Of a stretch of 64,000 bases of DNA, positions 32,561 through 41,609 are shown in pieces. Below the pieces are notes generated by a model. That model searched no databases, was not told where the DNA came from, and worked only from the letters and a program-made list of their open reading frames with translations. Made by a program: the position numbers and the translations under genes. The stretch comes from Pseudomonas frederiksbergensis (GTDB lineage: Bacteria > Pseudomonadota > Gammaproteobacteria > Pseudomonadales > Pseudomonadaceae), in contig NZ_CP142104.1 of NCBI RefSeq assembly GCF_035751725.1, positions 3,038,001-3,102,000 on the forward strand, in the 5' to 3' direction. How positions within the stretch are numbered: the first letter of the stretch is position 1; each line of letters starts with the position of its first letter.

Positions 32561-33634
32561 TTATTCTCCAGGGGTGTCTTCTTGAAGGTTCAAGGGGTGT
32601 TGCGGGTGCTCGCGGCCGATGGCCAACAAGCGTTGTTGCGCGGCGTAGGTGAGCACCGCGTTGACGTCGATGCTCAGCGGGCCGCCGGCATCGAGGGTGA
32701 CCGTGGGCCGGTCCTGCACGTTGAATTCGATTTCCCGCTCGCCATCCAGGGCCAACGTGCCGGCCGAAAGCGACAAGCCATGGGCGACGCCGGGTGCCAG
32801 CGGGCCAGCGGCCAGTACCCCACAGCCTTGCAACAAGCCCGGCGCGAGCGGCACCAGCAGCGCTTCGGGCGATTGCGGGTCCAGGCGCATCCAGGCACCG
32901 CCCGGCGCCTGGCGGGACACCGGAAACCACAAACCGCACAGCGCCGACAAGCCGATGGACTGCGGCTCGGCGAAGGTCACGAACACTTCGGCCAGATCCT
33001 GTGCCCGGCTGATGGCCCGGGCGCCGACGAAGCGCAGCGGCGACACGGCAACGTCCACCAGGGCGACTTCACGCAAGCCGCGAGCGGCATCGCATACCAG
33101 CAAACGCTTGTTGCGGCGCAAACCGATTTCGTCCGGGATCCTGCCGCTGGCGTACAGCCCGCCGGCCAGCCCGGCGCTGGTGGCCTCGCGCAGTTCGGGG
33201 AAAGCATTGTTGGTGCCGGTGGAAAGGGTCAGCAGAGGAATGTCGCCAACCTCGGCCGCCACGGCTTTGTGGGTCCCGTCGCCGCCCAGCACGGCGATCA
33301 ACGCCACCCCGCGCTCGGCCATCAGGCGTGCGGCGCGGCGGGTGTCTTCGACGGTCTGGCGCAGGGTCAGGTCGAGGAATTCCAGGGCCGGCCAGTGGCT
33401 GCTGCGGGCCTGGCGACTGTGGCTGTTCTTCAGCACGGCGGCGGCCATGCCGATCATGTCGGTGGGCATCAGCACGTGCTCGATGCCGGTGGCGCCGAAC
33501 GCGGCCAGCAGGCGCTGGATCACCGAAACCTTGTCGGTACTGGAAAACAGCCCGGCATTGGCGGTCAGGCGCCGCACGTCACGGCCCGATGCGGGGTTGG
33601 CGATGATGCCGACAGTGAGCGGTTGGCGGCTCAT
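32561..33634 (-). CDS. acoX: AcoX, ATP-NAD kinase-like protein of acetoin catabolism
   Basis: Protein of 357 residues of the NAD kinase/diacylglycerol-kinase-like fold: VGIIANPASGRDVRRLT at the N-terminus and the GGDGTHKAVAAE nucleotide loop near residue 110. AcoX is regularly the first gene of aco operons, but its role in acetoin breakdown is unresolved. The start is the ATG opening MSRQPLTVG; a longer in-frame extension would run through the sigma-54 promoter and is rejected. Confidence 0.88.
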   Translation of the reverse strand: MSRQPLTVGIIANPASGRDVRRLTANAGLFSSTDKVSVIQRLLAAFGATGIEHVLMPTDMIGMAAAVLKNSHSRQARSSHWPALEFLDLTLRQTVEDTRRAARLMAERGVALIAVLGGDGTHKAVAAEVGDIPLLTLSTGTNNAFPELREATSAGLAGGLYASGRIPDEIGLRRNKRLLVCDAARGLREVALVDVAVSPLRFVGARAISRAQDLAEVFVTFAEPQSIGLSALCGLWFPVSRQAPGGAWMRLDPQSPEALLVPLAPGLLQGCGVLAAGPLAPGVAHGLSLSAGTLALDGEREIEFNVQDRPTVTLDAGGPLSIDVNAVLTYAAQQRLLAIGREHPQHPLNLQEDTPGE

Positions 33635-33734
33635 GGCGCCACCGTGGCGGAAACGATCAGCTGGCTTGGCGTGCAAGTCATAGGCACCTCTTTTTATTAT
33701 TGGAAGCCCAGCGGGTGTGGGTCCAAGGCCTAGA

Positions 33735-33748
33735 GCAAGGCCGGTGCC
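33735..33748 (-). promoter_or_regulatory. Sigma-54 promoter of the acoXABC-bdh operon
   Basis: On the minus strand the sequence is TTGGCACCGGCCTTGCT, an almost perfect TTGGCAC-N5-TTGCT match, with GG (33747-33748) and GC (33735-33736) ten bases apart. It lies about 100 bases before the acoX start and is served by the divergent AcoR activator. Confidence 0.88.
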
Positions 33749-33826
33749 AATTGCTCGATACCTGGCGAGAATGCCCGAGATAGAGGGCTCGCGGCGTCCC
33801 GTGGCAAACGTCGCCGCCAAGTCCGG

Positions 33827-33886
33827 TGAGACGCCACATGCCAGCCTGCACGACCAAGCCGCGAGACGCTGAGACGTGGCGTCTCA
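33827..33886. promoter_or_regulatory. Probable AcoR upstream activator sites
   Basis: A perfect 17-bp palindrome TGAGACGTGGCGTCTCA lies at 33870-33886, and the left half TGAGACGCCAC (33827-33837) is the exact complement of GTGGCGTCTCA, giving a second related site about 43 bases away. They are 80-140 bases upstream of the -24 element, which fits enhancer sites for AcoR. Confidence 0.65.
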
Positions 33887-33977
33887 CGTCGGCCCCCGCG
33901 CTCCGTCGGGCTTGTCTGAGCCCGGCGATCAGCGCTTAATGTGCCGACAACGACAAGAAGCTGAACCGGAGGCCCCT

Positions 33978-35843
33978 ATGCTTTCCGCTCACTCCAGGGC
34001 GCATGTGGATTGCGTCAGCCGCGTGCTGAAGAACGCCACCCAACTGCCGCAATTGCCCGTGCCGGACCTGATCCTCGACTCCTGGCGCCGCTCCATGGAG
34101 CAACATCACCTGGACCCCGGCTCGCTGCAGGGGCCGCGAATCCTGTCCAACGACGTGCTCAAGCAATGTCGCGAGCGCTCGGAACTGTTCCTCAATATCG
34201 CCAGCGACGAAGTGGCACGCCTGCATGGCCGGGTGCGCGATGCCGACTATTGCGTGCTGTTGACCGATGCCCAAGGCCAGACCATCGACTATCGGGTGGA
34301 AACCACTCTTCGCAACGACTGCCGCAAGGCCGGGCTGTACCTGGGCACATGTTGGTCGGAAGGTGAAGAAGGCACCTGCGGCGTGGCGGCGGTGCTCACG
34401 GCCAAGACGGCGGTGACGGTGCACAAGCGCGACCACTTCCGCGCGGCATTCATCGGCCTGACTTGCTCCGCCGCGCCGGTCTTCGACCCCCAAGGCGAGT
34501 TGCTCGGCGTGCTGGACGTCTCGGCGGTGCGCTCGCCGGATGACCGACGCTCCCAGCACCTGATCCGGCAAATGGTGGTTCAGAGCGCCCGGGAAATCGA
34601 ACAGGCATTTTTCATGAGCAGTGCCCAGGGCTATTGGGTGCTGCGGGCCCATCGCAACGCCGGCTACGTCGACAGCCAGCCGGATTTCCTCTTTGCCTGG
34701 GATGACGACGGCTGCCTGCAAGCCCTGAACCCGGCGGCGCGCCAGTACCTGATGCAACGCTATGGCCAGCTGCCTCGCCACATCAGCCAGGTCTTCGACC
34801 CACAATTGCTGCACCGCGCCCGGGACGAAAGCCTCTACCCCCTGGAAATGGACTTGCATGGCCGCTTGAGCGCGCCACGCCGCCGCGCCACATCGCGCCA
34901 GCGCGCCGCAATGACGCCGACCGAACTCGACCCACGCCTGGCCGACAGCCTGAACCTGGCGGTGCGCGTCAAGGACCGTAACCTGCCGGTGCTGATCCAG
35001 GGCGAGACCGGTTCCGGCAAGGAAGTCTTCGCCCGCCAGCTGCACCAGGCCAGCCAGCGCCGCGACCGGCCTTTCGTGGCCTTGAACTGCGCGGCCATCC
35101 CGGAAAGCCTGATCGAGAGTGAGTTGTTCGGCTATGTCGCCGGCGCCTTTACCGGCGCCTCGGCCAAGGGCATGCAAGGCCTGTTGCAGCAGGCCGACGG
35201 TGGCACGCTGTTCCTCGATGAAATCGGTGACATGCCGCTGGCCTTGCAAACGCGCTTGTTGCGGGTGCTGGCCGAAGGCGAAGTGGCGCCGTTGGGGGCC
35301 TCACGGCGCAAGGCTGTGGACATCCAGGTGATCTGCGCCACCCACCGCGACCTGGAAGCCCTTGTGGCGGCCGGCGAGTTTCGCGAGGATTTGTATTTCC
35401 GCCTTGGCGGTGCGCGCTTCCAGCTGCCGCCGCTGCGTGAGCGTACCGACCGGTTGGCGTTGATCAATCGCATCCTGGAGGAAGAGGTGGCGCTGTGCGG
35501 GGGGCCGGTGCAACTGAGCGGCGCGGCGCTGGAATGCCTGCTGGGGTATCACTGGCCGGGCAACGTCCGGCAACTGAGGCATGTGCTGCGCTATGCCTGC
35601 GCAGTCTGCGAAGCGAGCGTAATCCAGCTCGACCATTTACCGGAATCACTGCACGGGGAACAAACCACCGCGAACGCCGACGAACCCAGCGCCAGTCCGG
35701 AACGCCAGGCGCTGCTGGATGCCTTGGTGCGGCATCGCTGGAAACCCACCCCCACGGCCCGGGCGCTGGGTATTTCCCGGGCCACGCTGTACCGCCGGGT
35801 GCATCAGCATGGGATCGAAATGCCCGGCAGGCGCCCCGGGTGA
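33978..35843 (+). CDS. acoR: Sigma-54-dependent acetoin catabolism activator AcoR
   Basis: Protein of 621 residues. The N-terminal GAF-type sensor region includes GTCWSEGEEGTCGVAAVLT. The AAA+ domain has GETGSGKE, the sigma-54 loop GAFTGA and LFLDEIGDMP. The C-terminal Fis helix-turn-helix ends in TPTARALGISRATLYRRVHQHGIEMPG. It senses acetoin or a product and activates the divergent aco operon. The start is the ATG with GGAGG just upstream (MLSAHSRAHVD); the longer frame would overlap the activator palindrome. Confidence 0.92.
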   Translation: MLSAHSRAHVDCVSRVLKNATQLPQLPVPDLILDSWRRSMEQHHLDPGSLQGPRILSNDVLKQCRERSELFLNIASDEVARLHGRVRDADYCVLLTDAQGQTIDYRVETTLRNDCRKAGLYLGTCWSEGEEGTCGVAAVLTAKTAVTVHKRDHFRAAFIGLTCSAAPVFDPQGELLGVLDVSAVRSPDDRRSQHLIRQMVVQSAREIEQAFFMSSAQGYWVLRAHRNAGYVDSQPDFLFAWDDDGCLQALNPAARQYLMQRYGQLPRHISQVFDPQLLHRARDESLYPLEMDLHGRLSAPRRRATSRQRAAMTPTELDPRLADSLNLAVRVKDRNLPVLIQGETGSGKEVFARQLHQASQRRDRPFVALNCAAIPESLIESELFGYVAGAFTGASAKGMQGLLQQADGGTLFLDEIGDMPLALQTRLLRVLAEGEVAPLGASRRKAVDIQVICATHRDLEALVAAGEFREDLYFRLGGARFQLPPLRERTDRLALINRILEEEVALCGGPVQLSGAALECLLGYHWPGNVRQLRHVLRYACAVCEASVIQLDHLPESLHGEQTTANADEPSASPERQALLDALVRHRWKPTPTARALGISRATLYRRVHQHGIEMPGRRPG

Positions 35844-35847
35844 GCGC

Positions 35848-36177
35848 TTATCGTCGCGCCAGCTCATGCCGCACGCATTGTTCGTAGTAAGTCTGCTTGA
35901 CGGCGGCGGGCTTGAGCCGCGACGCGCTGTTGTAGGTCTGCTCGGTGATGCCCAGGGCAGTCATGCGCATCCAGGGGCGAGGAAACTTGCGCACCTGCAG
36001 CTTCTTGCGTGCGCCATACAGGCTGACCCCGGACAGCTTCGACGCCTGGGCGCCCGCTGCGATGTCCGAACCCCAGCGACACACCGACTGCTGGTTTGCC
36101 GTCAGGGCCCGGGCCTGGGCTTCAAGCGAAACGGCGGCCATGAGCATGGCCGCCGCGATCCAGATAGAAACACGCAT
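35848..36177 (-). CDS. Exported hypothetical protein
   Basis: Protein of 109 residues with a signal peptide (MRVSIWIAAAMLMAAVSLEA, cleavage near AQA). The mature domain has two conserved-looking cysteines (SVCRWGSD and EQCVRHEL). It resembles small periplasmic proteins found only in Pseudomonas, of unknown role. It is convergent with acoR, with four bases between stops. Confidence 0.65.
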   Translation of the reverse strand: MRVSIWIAAAMLMAAVSLEAQARALTANQQSVCRWGSDIAAGAQASKLSGVSLYGARKKLQVRKFPRPWMRMTALGITEQTYNSASRLKPAAVKQTYYEQCVRHELARR

Positions 36178-36261
36178 AGGTTTGTCGTCCAACTTTCTGA
36201 AATGAAAGAAGTTTGACTTCAACTTAATGAGCAAGGGGCCAGCACGATCAGGCAATTTTTT

Positions 36262-36288
36262 GTGGCGAGGGGATTATCCCCTCGCCAC
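36262..36288. repeat. REP-like palindrome (GTGGCGAGGGG)
   Basis: GTGGCGAGGGGAT and ATCCCCTCGCCAC form a near-perfect hairpin between the exported hypothetical gene and the DipZ-like gene. A T-run precedes it on the plus strand, so it is not a canonical terminator for the minus-strand genes. Confidence 0.65.
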
Positions 36289-36292
36289 CAGA

Positions 36293-37504
36293 TTACTTAC
36301 CGGCCTTCGCCTCCTGCAGCAATTGCTGGATCACCTGCTCCTGCTCGCCATAGCGCCCTTCGCCAAAGTGGCTGTAGCGTACCTGTCCCTTGGCATCGAT
36401 GAAGTAATGGGCCGGCCAGTATTGGTTGTTGAAGGCGCGCCAGATTGCATACTGGTTGTCGATGGCCACCGGGTAGTGGATGTCGAGCTTGCGCACCTGC
36501 TCGCGCACGTTATTGATGATCTTCTCGTAACCGTACTCCGGGGTGTGCACGCCAATGACCACCAGCCCGTCCTTCTCGTATTTCTTCGCCCAATCGTTCA
36601 CATACGGCAGCGTGCGCTGGCAGTTGATGCAGTCGTAGGTCCAGAAATCCACCAGTACCACCTTGCCCCGCAACGATTCGCTGCTCAGCGGCGGCGAGTT
36701 GAGCCATTGCACTGCGCCGTCCAGCGCAGGCATGGCACCTTGGGCATCGAGCGTCGGCATGGTGCTCGCGCCCGCCTTGCTCACCACGTAGTCGATGGCC
36801 TTGGGCACATTCTCCAGCAGGCTTTTCTCCAGGCTGGCCGACTGTTGCGATGACGTCGCCGCCAATAACCGGTCATCCGCCCCAGTGCCGATTGCCACAG
36901 CCGCCAGCAAGACCAGCGTACCGGTGGCCCGACGCAGCCAGGCCGTGATCGGCAGCGAGGGTTTCAGCCGACCGATCAAGCCCCGACCGGCAAGGATCAA
37001 CGTCCCCAGCGACAAGGCACTGCCCAGGCCGTAGGCGAGCAACAACAGGCTGGTCTGCGCACTAGCACCCTGCAGCATCGCCCCGGTCAGGATGACGCCG
37101 AGGATCGGCCCGGCGCACGGTGCCCAGAGCAGCCCGGTGGCAATGCCGATCAGCACCGACGCGACAGGCCCGCCCATCCGCCCGGCACCGGCATCAAGAC
37201 GATTGCCCAGGCTGACCAGGGGCCGGGCGAGCCAGGTACCGACCCGGCTGAACATCAACGACAAGGCGAACAGCACCATCACCACCAGGGCGACTTGCCG
37301 ACCGACGCTGCTGGCCCGTATGACCCACTCGCTGCTGGCGACCGCCAGGCTCGACACCAGGGCAAAGGTCAGCACCATGCCTCCCAGCGTCAATAACACC
37401 GAGCTGCGCGATTGATTGGCCCGGGCGAACAGGAACGGCACCACGGGAAGAATACAAGGGCTGAGGATCGTCAGGATCCCGCCGAGAAATGCGATCAGAA
37501 GCAT
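36293..37504 (-). CDS. DipZ-like cytochrome c biogenesis/thioredoxin fusion
   Basis: Protein of 403 residues. Residues 1-235 form a CcdA/DsbD-type membrane domain (SPCILPVVPFL and APCAGPILGV supply the paired redox cysteines). Residues about 265-400 form a periplasmic thioredoxin-like domain with the active site WTYDCINCQRTLPYV. The combination is that of DipZ, which carries electrons across the membrane to periplasmic thiols or peroxides. It is shorter than DipZ proteins that have an extra C-terminal carbohydrate-binding-like domain. Confidence 0.88.
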   Translation of the reverse strand: MLLIAFLGGILTILSPCILPVVPFLFARANQSRSSVLLTLGGMVLTFALVSSLAVASSEWVIRASSVGRQVALVVMVLFALSLMFSRVGTWLARPLVSLGNRLDAGAGRMGGPVASVLIGIATGLLWAPCAGPILGVILTGAMLQGASAQTSLLLLAYGLGSALSLGTLILAGRGLIGRLKPSLPITAWLRRATGTLVLLAAVAIGTGADDRLLAATSSQQSASLEKSLLENVPKAIDYVVSKAGASTMPTLDAQGAMPALDGAVQWLNSPPLSSESLRGKVVLVDFWTYDCINCQRTLPYVNDWAKKYEKDGLVVIGVHTPEYGYEKIINNVREQVRKLDIHYPVAIDNQYAIWRAFNNQYWPAHYFIDAKGQVRYSHFGEGRYGEQEQVIQQLLQEAKAGK

Positions 37505-37550
37505 GGCAACACCTCAAAATGGAATGAAGCACGAAAAAGTGCGGGCACCT

Positions 37551-37582
37551 TTGTGGCGAGGGAAATCATTCCCTCGCCACAA
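37551..37582. repeat. REP-like palindrome (TTGTGGCGAGGGAA)
   Basis: TTGTGGCGAGGGAA and TTCCCTCGCCACAA are perfect 14-bp inverted arms with a four-base loop, upstream of the DipZ-like gene. Same family as 36262-36288. Confidence 0.7.
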
Positions 37583-37610
37583 CCGCGCATGCATGGCTGG
37601 CGTGGTGCTT

Positions 37611-37874
37611 TCAACTCTGGTTGGTGCAGTTATCGGAAAGCTTGCGGTAATCCAGCGCCTGCTCATGACCCGCCGAATCCAGGTAGGTCATGTGCGCATT
37701 CACCACGCCGCAGGCCGGCTGTGGGTCTTCACTCAGCGACAGCACCTTGCGCACATCCAGGTGAGTGCCATAGGTATAGGTTTGCGCCTGGACGTTGCTT
37801 TCGGCCCGGGCCGACAGGGTGCAGATGTTCAGTGCGGCGAACAGGCAGGCGGCGTAGATGGCTTTGGTGTTCAT
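37611..37874 (-). CDS. DUF2790 family exported protein
   Basis: Protein of 87 residues with a signal peptide (MNTKAIYAACLFAALNICTL, cleavage near ARA) and the DUF2790 pattern YTYGTHLDVRKVLSLSEDPQPACGVVNAHMTYLDSAG. The family is largely confined to Pseudomonas and several members are metal-induced; the function is unknown. A GAGGAG ribosome binding site precedes the ATG. It is divergent from a two-component system that may control it. Confidence 0.82.
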   Translation of the reverse strand: MNTKAIYAACLFAALNICTLSARAESNVQAQTYTYGTHLDVRKVLSLSEDPQPACGVVNAHMTYLDSAGHEQALDYRKLSDNCTNQS

Positions 37875-38100
37875 GGTGCGCTCCTCGATTCAATGGTTGT
37901 TTATCGCTGAGGCCGGTTGGGTTGCCTCGATGGAAGCCATTGAATGCCACCCAGGTATCGCGCCTGTATCGAGCCGGGGGGCTTTTTGCATCGCCGTGTA
38001 TCCGCCGAGCGCCAGATACACTGCAATACAAACCGTCGCGAGCCAGGCCGGCTGGTGGCTGTAGACTGACCCACATCAAAACGCCAAGGGGCAGAACACC

Positions 38101-38841
38101 ATGGATCATGTCGATCATGTGTTGATCGTGGATGACGATCGCGAGATCAGGGAACTGGTAGGCAACTACCTGAAAAAGAACGGCCTGCGCACCACGGTGG
38201 TCGCGGATGGCCGGCAAATGCGCGCTTTTCTGGAAACCACGCCGGTCGACCTGATCGTGCTGGACATCATGATGCCCGGCGACGATGGCCTGGTGTTGTG
38301 CCGGGAACTGCGCGCCGGCAAGCACAAGGCCACGCCGGTCTTGATGCTCACCGCTCGCAACGACGAGACCGACCGCATCATCGGCCTGGAAATGGGCGCC
38401 GACGATTACCTGGTCAAGCCTTTCGCCGCCCGGGAGCTGCTGGCGCGGATCAACGCGGTGCTGCGGCGCACGCGCATGCTGCCACCCAACCTGGTGGTCA
38501 CCGAGAGCGGGCGCCTCCTGGCATTCGGCCGCTGGAGGCTGGACACCACGGCTCGGCACCTGCTGGACAGCGACGGCACCATGGTGGCCTTGAGCGGCGC
38601 CGAATACCGCCTCCTACGGGTGTTCCTCGACCATCCGCAGCGGGTGCTCAACCGCGACCAGCTGCTGAACCTGACCCAGGGCCGTGACGCCGACCTGTTC
38701 GACCGTTCCATCGACTTGCTGGTCAGTCGCCTGCGCCAACGCCTGTTGGACGACGCCCGCGAACCCGCGTACATCAAGACCGTTCGCAGCGAAGGCTATG
38801 TGTTTTCGCTGCCGGTGGAGATCCTCGAGGCCCCGGTATGA
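38101..38841 (+). CDS. OmpR-family response regulator
   Basis: Regulator of 246 residues. The receiver domain starts with VLIVDDDREIREL, has the phosphorylated Asp in LIVLDIMMPGDDG and Lys in YLVKPF. The C-terminal winged helix includes RDADLFDRSIDLLVSRLRQRL and YIKTVRSEGYVF. It overlaps the histidine kinase gene by four bases, which sets it as the partner. The target genes are unknown; the divergent DUF2790 gene is a candidate. Confidence 0.92.
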   Translation: MDHVDHVLIVDDDREIRELVGNYLKKNGLRTTVVADGRQMRAFLETTPVDLIVLDIMMPGDDGLVLCRELRAGKHKATPVLMLTARNDETDRIIGLEMGADDYLVKPFAARELLARINAVLRRTRMLPPNLVVTESGRLLAFGRWRLDTTARHLLDSDGTMVALSGAEYRLLRVFLDHPQRVLNRDQLLNLTQGRDADLFDRSIDLLVSRLRQRLLDDAREPAYIKTVRSEGYVFSLPVEILEAPV

Positions 38842-40154
38842 GACTGCCGCTGCGTTGGCCGCGCACCCTCGCCTCGCGCTTGTCGCTGATCTTCCTCATC
38901 GGCCTGATCCTGGCCCAAGGCTTGTCATTCGGCGTCCAGTACTACGAACGCTACGAGAGTGCGAAGAACACCATGCTCGGCAATCTGGAGACCGACGTCT
39001 CGACGTCGGTGGCGATACTTGATCGCCTGCCTGCCGCGGAGCGCCCCGCGTGGCTGCCCAAGCTTGCGCGACGCAACTACGGCTACGTGCTCGACGAAGG
39101 CCAGCCAGGCACGCCGATGCTTCCCAACAACGCGCCGATATCGGTCAGCTCGATCCAGCAAGCCCTCGGCGAAACCTACGCGCTGACCTACAACCAGATC
39201 CCGGGCCCGAAAATGCACTACCAGGCGCACCTGCGCCTCAAGGACGGCAACCCGCTGACCATCGATGTGCGCCCGGCCATGGCGCCGCTTTCGCCTTGGT
39301 TGCCGATGGTCTTGCTGGGGCAACTGGCGCTGCTGATCGGCTGTACCTGGCTGGCCGTGCGGATCGCCGTCAGCCCCCTCACCCGGCTGGCGCAGGCGGT
39401 GGAGACCCTGGATCCCAACGCCCACGGTGTACGCCTGGACGAAAAAGGCCCGACCGAGGTGGTCCACGCGGCCAAGGCCTTCAACGCCATGCAGGACCGC
39501 ATCGCTGTCTATCTAAAGGAGCGGATGCACCTCTTGGCCGCGATCTCCCATGATTTGCAGACCCCTATCACCCGCATGAAGCTACGGGCCGAATTCATGG
39601 ACGATGGCATCGAAAAGGACAAGCTTTACAGCGACCTGGGCGAAATGGAGCACCTGGTGCGCGAAGGCGTGGCCTACGCCCGCAGCATCCATGGCGCCAC
39701 CGAAGCCAGTTGCCGGATCAGCCTGGATGCGTTTCTCGACAGCCTGGTGTTCGACTACCAGGACACCGGGCAAGACGTACAACTGTCCGGCAAGAACGCC
39801 GCGATCATCGATACACGCCCGCACGCGTTGCGTCGGGTGCTGGTCAACCTGGTGGACAACGCATTGAAGTTCGGCGGCTCGGCGCAGATCCAGGTCCAGC
39901 CTGCCGCCAACGGACAATTGGCGATCCAGGTATTGGACCGAGGACCCGGTATCAGCGAGCAGGAGCTGGCCGAAGTGCTCAAGCCGTTCTACCGGGTAGA
40001 AAGCTCGCGCAACCGGGAAACCGGCGGCACGGGCCTGGGCCTGGCGATCGCCCAGCAACTGGCGAACGCCATGGGCGGCGCGCTGACCTTGAGCAATCGC
40101 GAAGGCGGTGGCTTGTGCGCGGAGTTGCGATTGGGGTGCGATCCGCAGGCGTGA
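38838..40154 (+). CDS. EnvZ-type sensor histidine kinase
   Basis: Kinase of 438 residues with two membrane helices (near residues 12-32 and 155-175) around a periplasmic sensor of about 120 residues, a HAMP segment, the phospho-acceptor motif AAISHDLQTPITRMKL and an ATPase domain (NLVDNALKFGG, LDRGPGI, GGTGLGLAI). It phosphorylates the overlapping upstream response regulator. The input signal is unknown. Confidence 0.92.
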   Translation: MRLPLRWPRTLASRLSLIFLIGLILAQGLSFGVQYYERYESAKNTMLGNLETDVSTSVAILDRLPAAERPAWLPKLARRNYGYVLDEGQPGTPMLPNNAPISVSSIQQALGETYALTYNQIPGPKMHYQAHLRLKDGNPLTIDVRPAMAPLSPWLPMVLLGQLALLIGCTWLAVRIAVSPLTRLAQAVETLDPNAHGVRLDEKGPTEVVHAAKAFNAMQDRIAVYLKERMHLLAAISHDLQTPITRMKLRAEFMDDGIEKDKLYSDLGEMEHLVREGVAYARSIHGATEASCRISLDAFLDSLVFDYQDTGQDVQLSGKNAAIIDTRPHALRRVLVNLVDNALKFGGSAQIQVQPAANGQLAIQVLDRGPGISEQELAEVLKPFYRVESSRNRETGGTGLGLAIAQQLANAMGGALTLSNREGGGLCAELRLGCDPQA

Positions 40155-40333
40155 AGTTGATAAAGACCCCGTGGGAGCGGTCAGGTTTGTATATCAGTGT
40201 GTCAACCAGCACAGCGCATACACAAACTTGCACACCGCCCCCTTCCGGACACACCCCGCTTACACCCATTTGAAAGACTCCTCATGTCCCCGGCCACCAC
40301 GGCGCCGGGCCCCGACTTCCAAGGAGCTTTCCC

Positions 40334-40972
40334 ATGCCTACCGCCACCGCAACGCCGCCTGCTTTCCGCTACCAGGGTTGGTCGCTGTTCAACATGATTG
40401 CCGCCCTGGTGCTGCTGATGACCGCGCTTATCCTGATCATCAACCCGGACCTGACCGAAGGCGTGCGCAGTGCCATTCGCGCCACCGCTCGCTCATCCTT
40501 CGTCCTCTTCCTGCTGGCCTTCACGGCCTCGGCGTTTGCCGTGCTGGTGCCCTCGCCCCTGAGCAAATCCCTGGTGCGCGAACGGCGCTTCATCGGGCTG
40601 GCCTTTGCCTTTTCCCATCTGGTCCACGCCTTGTTGATCTACTGGTACGGCCAGCTCAACACCGAGTTCTGGCCTGGCCGGACCACGCTTGGCAATGTGC
40701 CCGGCACCGTAGGCTACGTGTTCATCCTGCTGCTGGCCCTGACCTCATTCAAAAGCACTAAGCGACTGATTGGCACCACCGCCTGGAAGCGCCTGCACAC
40801 GACCGGCATGTGGGTAGTGGCGGCGATCTTTGCCTACTCCAACTTCAAGCGCATTCCCATGAGTGACTGGTACGTGCTGCCGTTCGGCCTGATCTGCGCC
40901 GCCACGGCGATCCGCCTGGTGGGCAAGCTGGCCCAGGCCAACAAGCGCCAATCCTTGGCACGTGCGGCCTGA
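40334..40972 (+). CDS. Ferric-reductase-like/cytochrome b-type membrane protein
   Basis: Protein of 212 residues with six predicted transmembrane helices and histidines in two of them ([14 protein letters not shown] and [11 protein letters not shown]) spaced as haem ligands in the ferric reductase-like (MsrQ) superfamily. It lies just ahead of a DoxX gene. A membrane electron-transfer role is inferred; the partner protein is not evident here. Confidence 0.75.
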   Translation: MPTATATPPAFRYQGWSLFNMIAALVLLMTALILIINPDLTEGVRSAIRATARSSFVLFLLAFTASAFAVLVPSPLSKSLVRERRFIGLAFAFSHLVHALLIYWYGQLNTEFWPGRTTLGNVPGTVGYVFILLLALTSFKSTKRLIGTTAWKRLHTTGMWVVAAIFAYSNFKRIPMSDWYVLPFGLICAATAIRLVGKLAQANKRQSLARAA

Positions 40973-40988
40973 GCGAAGGAGAACGATC

Positions 40989-41507
40989 ATGTACGCAACT
41001 GTCTCGAAAGCGTTGAACGGCCTGCACGTCAACCTCAATCACGCCGGATCGTGGCTCGCACCGCTGGGGCTGCGCCTGTTCCTCGCTTGGGAGTTCTTCG
41101 AATCCGGCCTGGAGAAATGGAACGGCCAGAACTGGTTCGCCGAGATTCAGTCGGCCTTCCCCTTCCCGTTCAACCATGTGCCGGCCAGTTGGAACTGGGA
41201 ATTGTCGATGTGGGCGGAGCTGATCTGCGCCCTCGCCCTGTTGATCGGCTTGGGCACACGGGCGTCGGCGCTGGTATTGATGGTCGTTACCGTGGTTGCC
41301 ACTGCCGCCGTGCATTGGCCCGCCGACTGGTCGAGCCTGAGTGAGCTGGCCCAGGGGTACGCGATCACCAACAAGGGCTACGGGAACTTCAAGCTGCCGT
41401 TGATCTACCTGATTGCGCTGCTGCCGTTGCTGTTGCAGGGAGCCGGCAAGTTGAGCGTGGATGCGCTGCTCAGGTCGTTGCCCTGGACAAAAAAATCGAA
41501 ACCTTGA
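40989..41507 (+). CDS. DoxX family membrane protein
   Basis: Protein of 172 residues with four membrane helices and the DoxX pattern [19 protein letters not shown] and [19 protein letters not shown]. DoxX proteins are associated with membrane oxidoreductases and sulfur or redox stress. The start opens [11 protein letters not shown] with GAAGGAG upstream, 16 bases after the cytochrome b-like gene, so the two are co-transcribed. Confidence 0.85.
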   Translation: MYATVSKALNGLHVNLNHAGSWLAPLGLRLFLAWEFFESGLEKWNGQNWFAEIQSAFPFPFNHVPASWNWELSMWAELICALALLIGLGTRASALVLMVVTVVATAAVHWPADWSSLSELAQGYAITNKGYGNFKLPLIYLIALLPLLLQGAGKLSVDALLRSLPWTKKSKP

Positions 41508-41609
41508 AGGGCTTGCGTCGGTCCAGTCCTGTATGAGCCATGGCGCTGCGTACCGCTGCCACAGCGGTCGCAGCCCCCTCAAGACAGCCCATCAGGACGA
41601 GGAACAGAC

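Noticed and set aside
36262..36288. Hairpin as terminator of the DipZ-like gene
   Set aside because: The T-run is on the wrong side for the minus strand and the hairpin belongs to a dispersed palindrome family.
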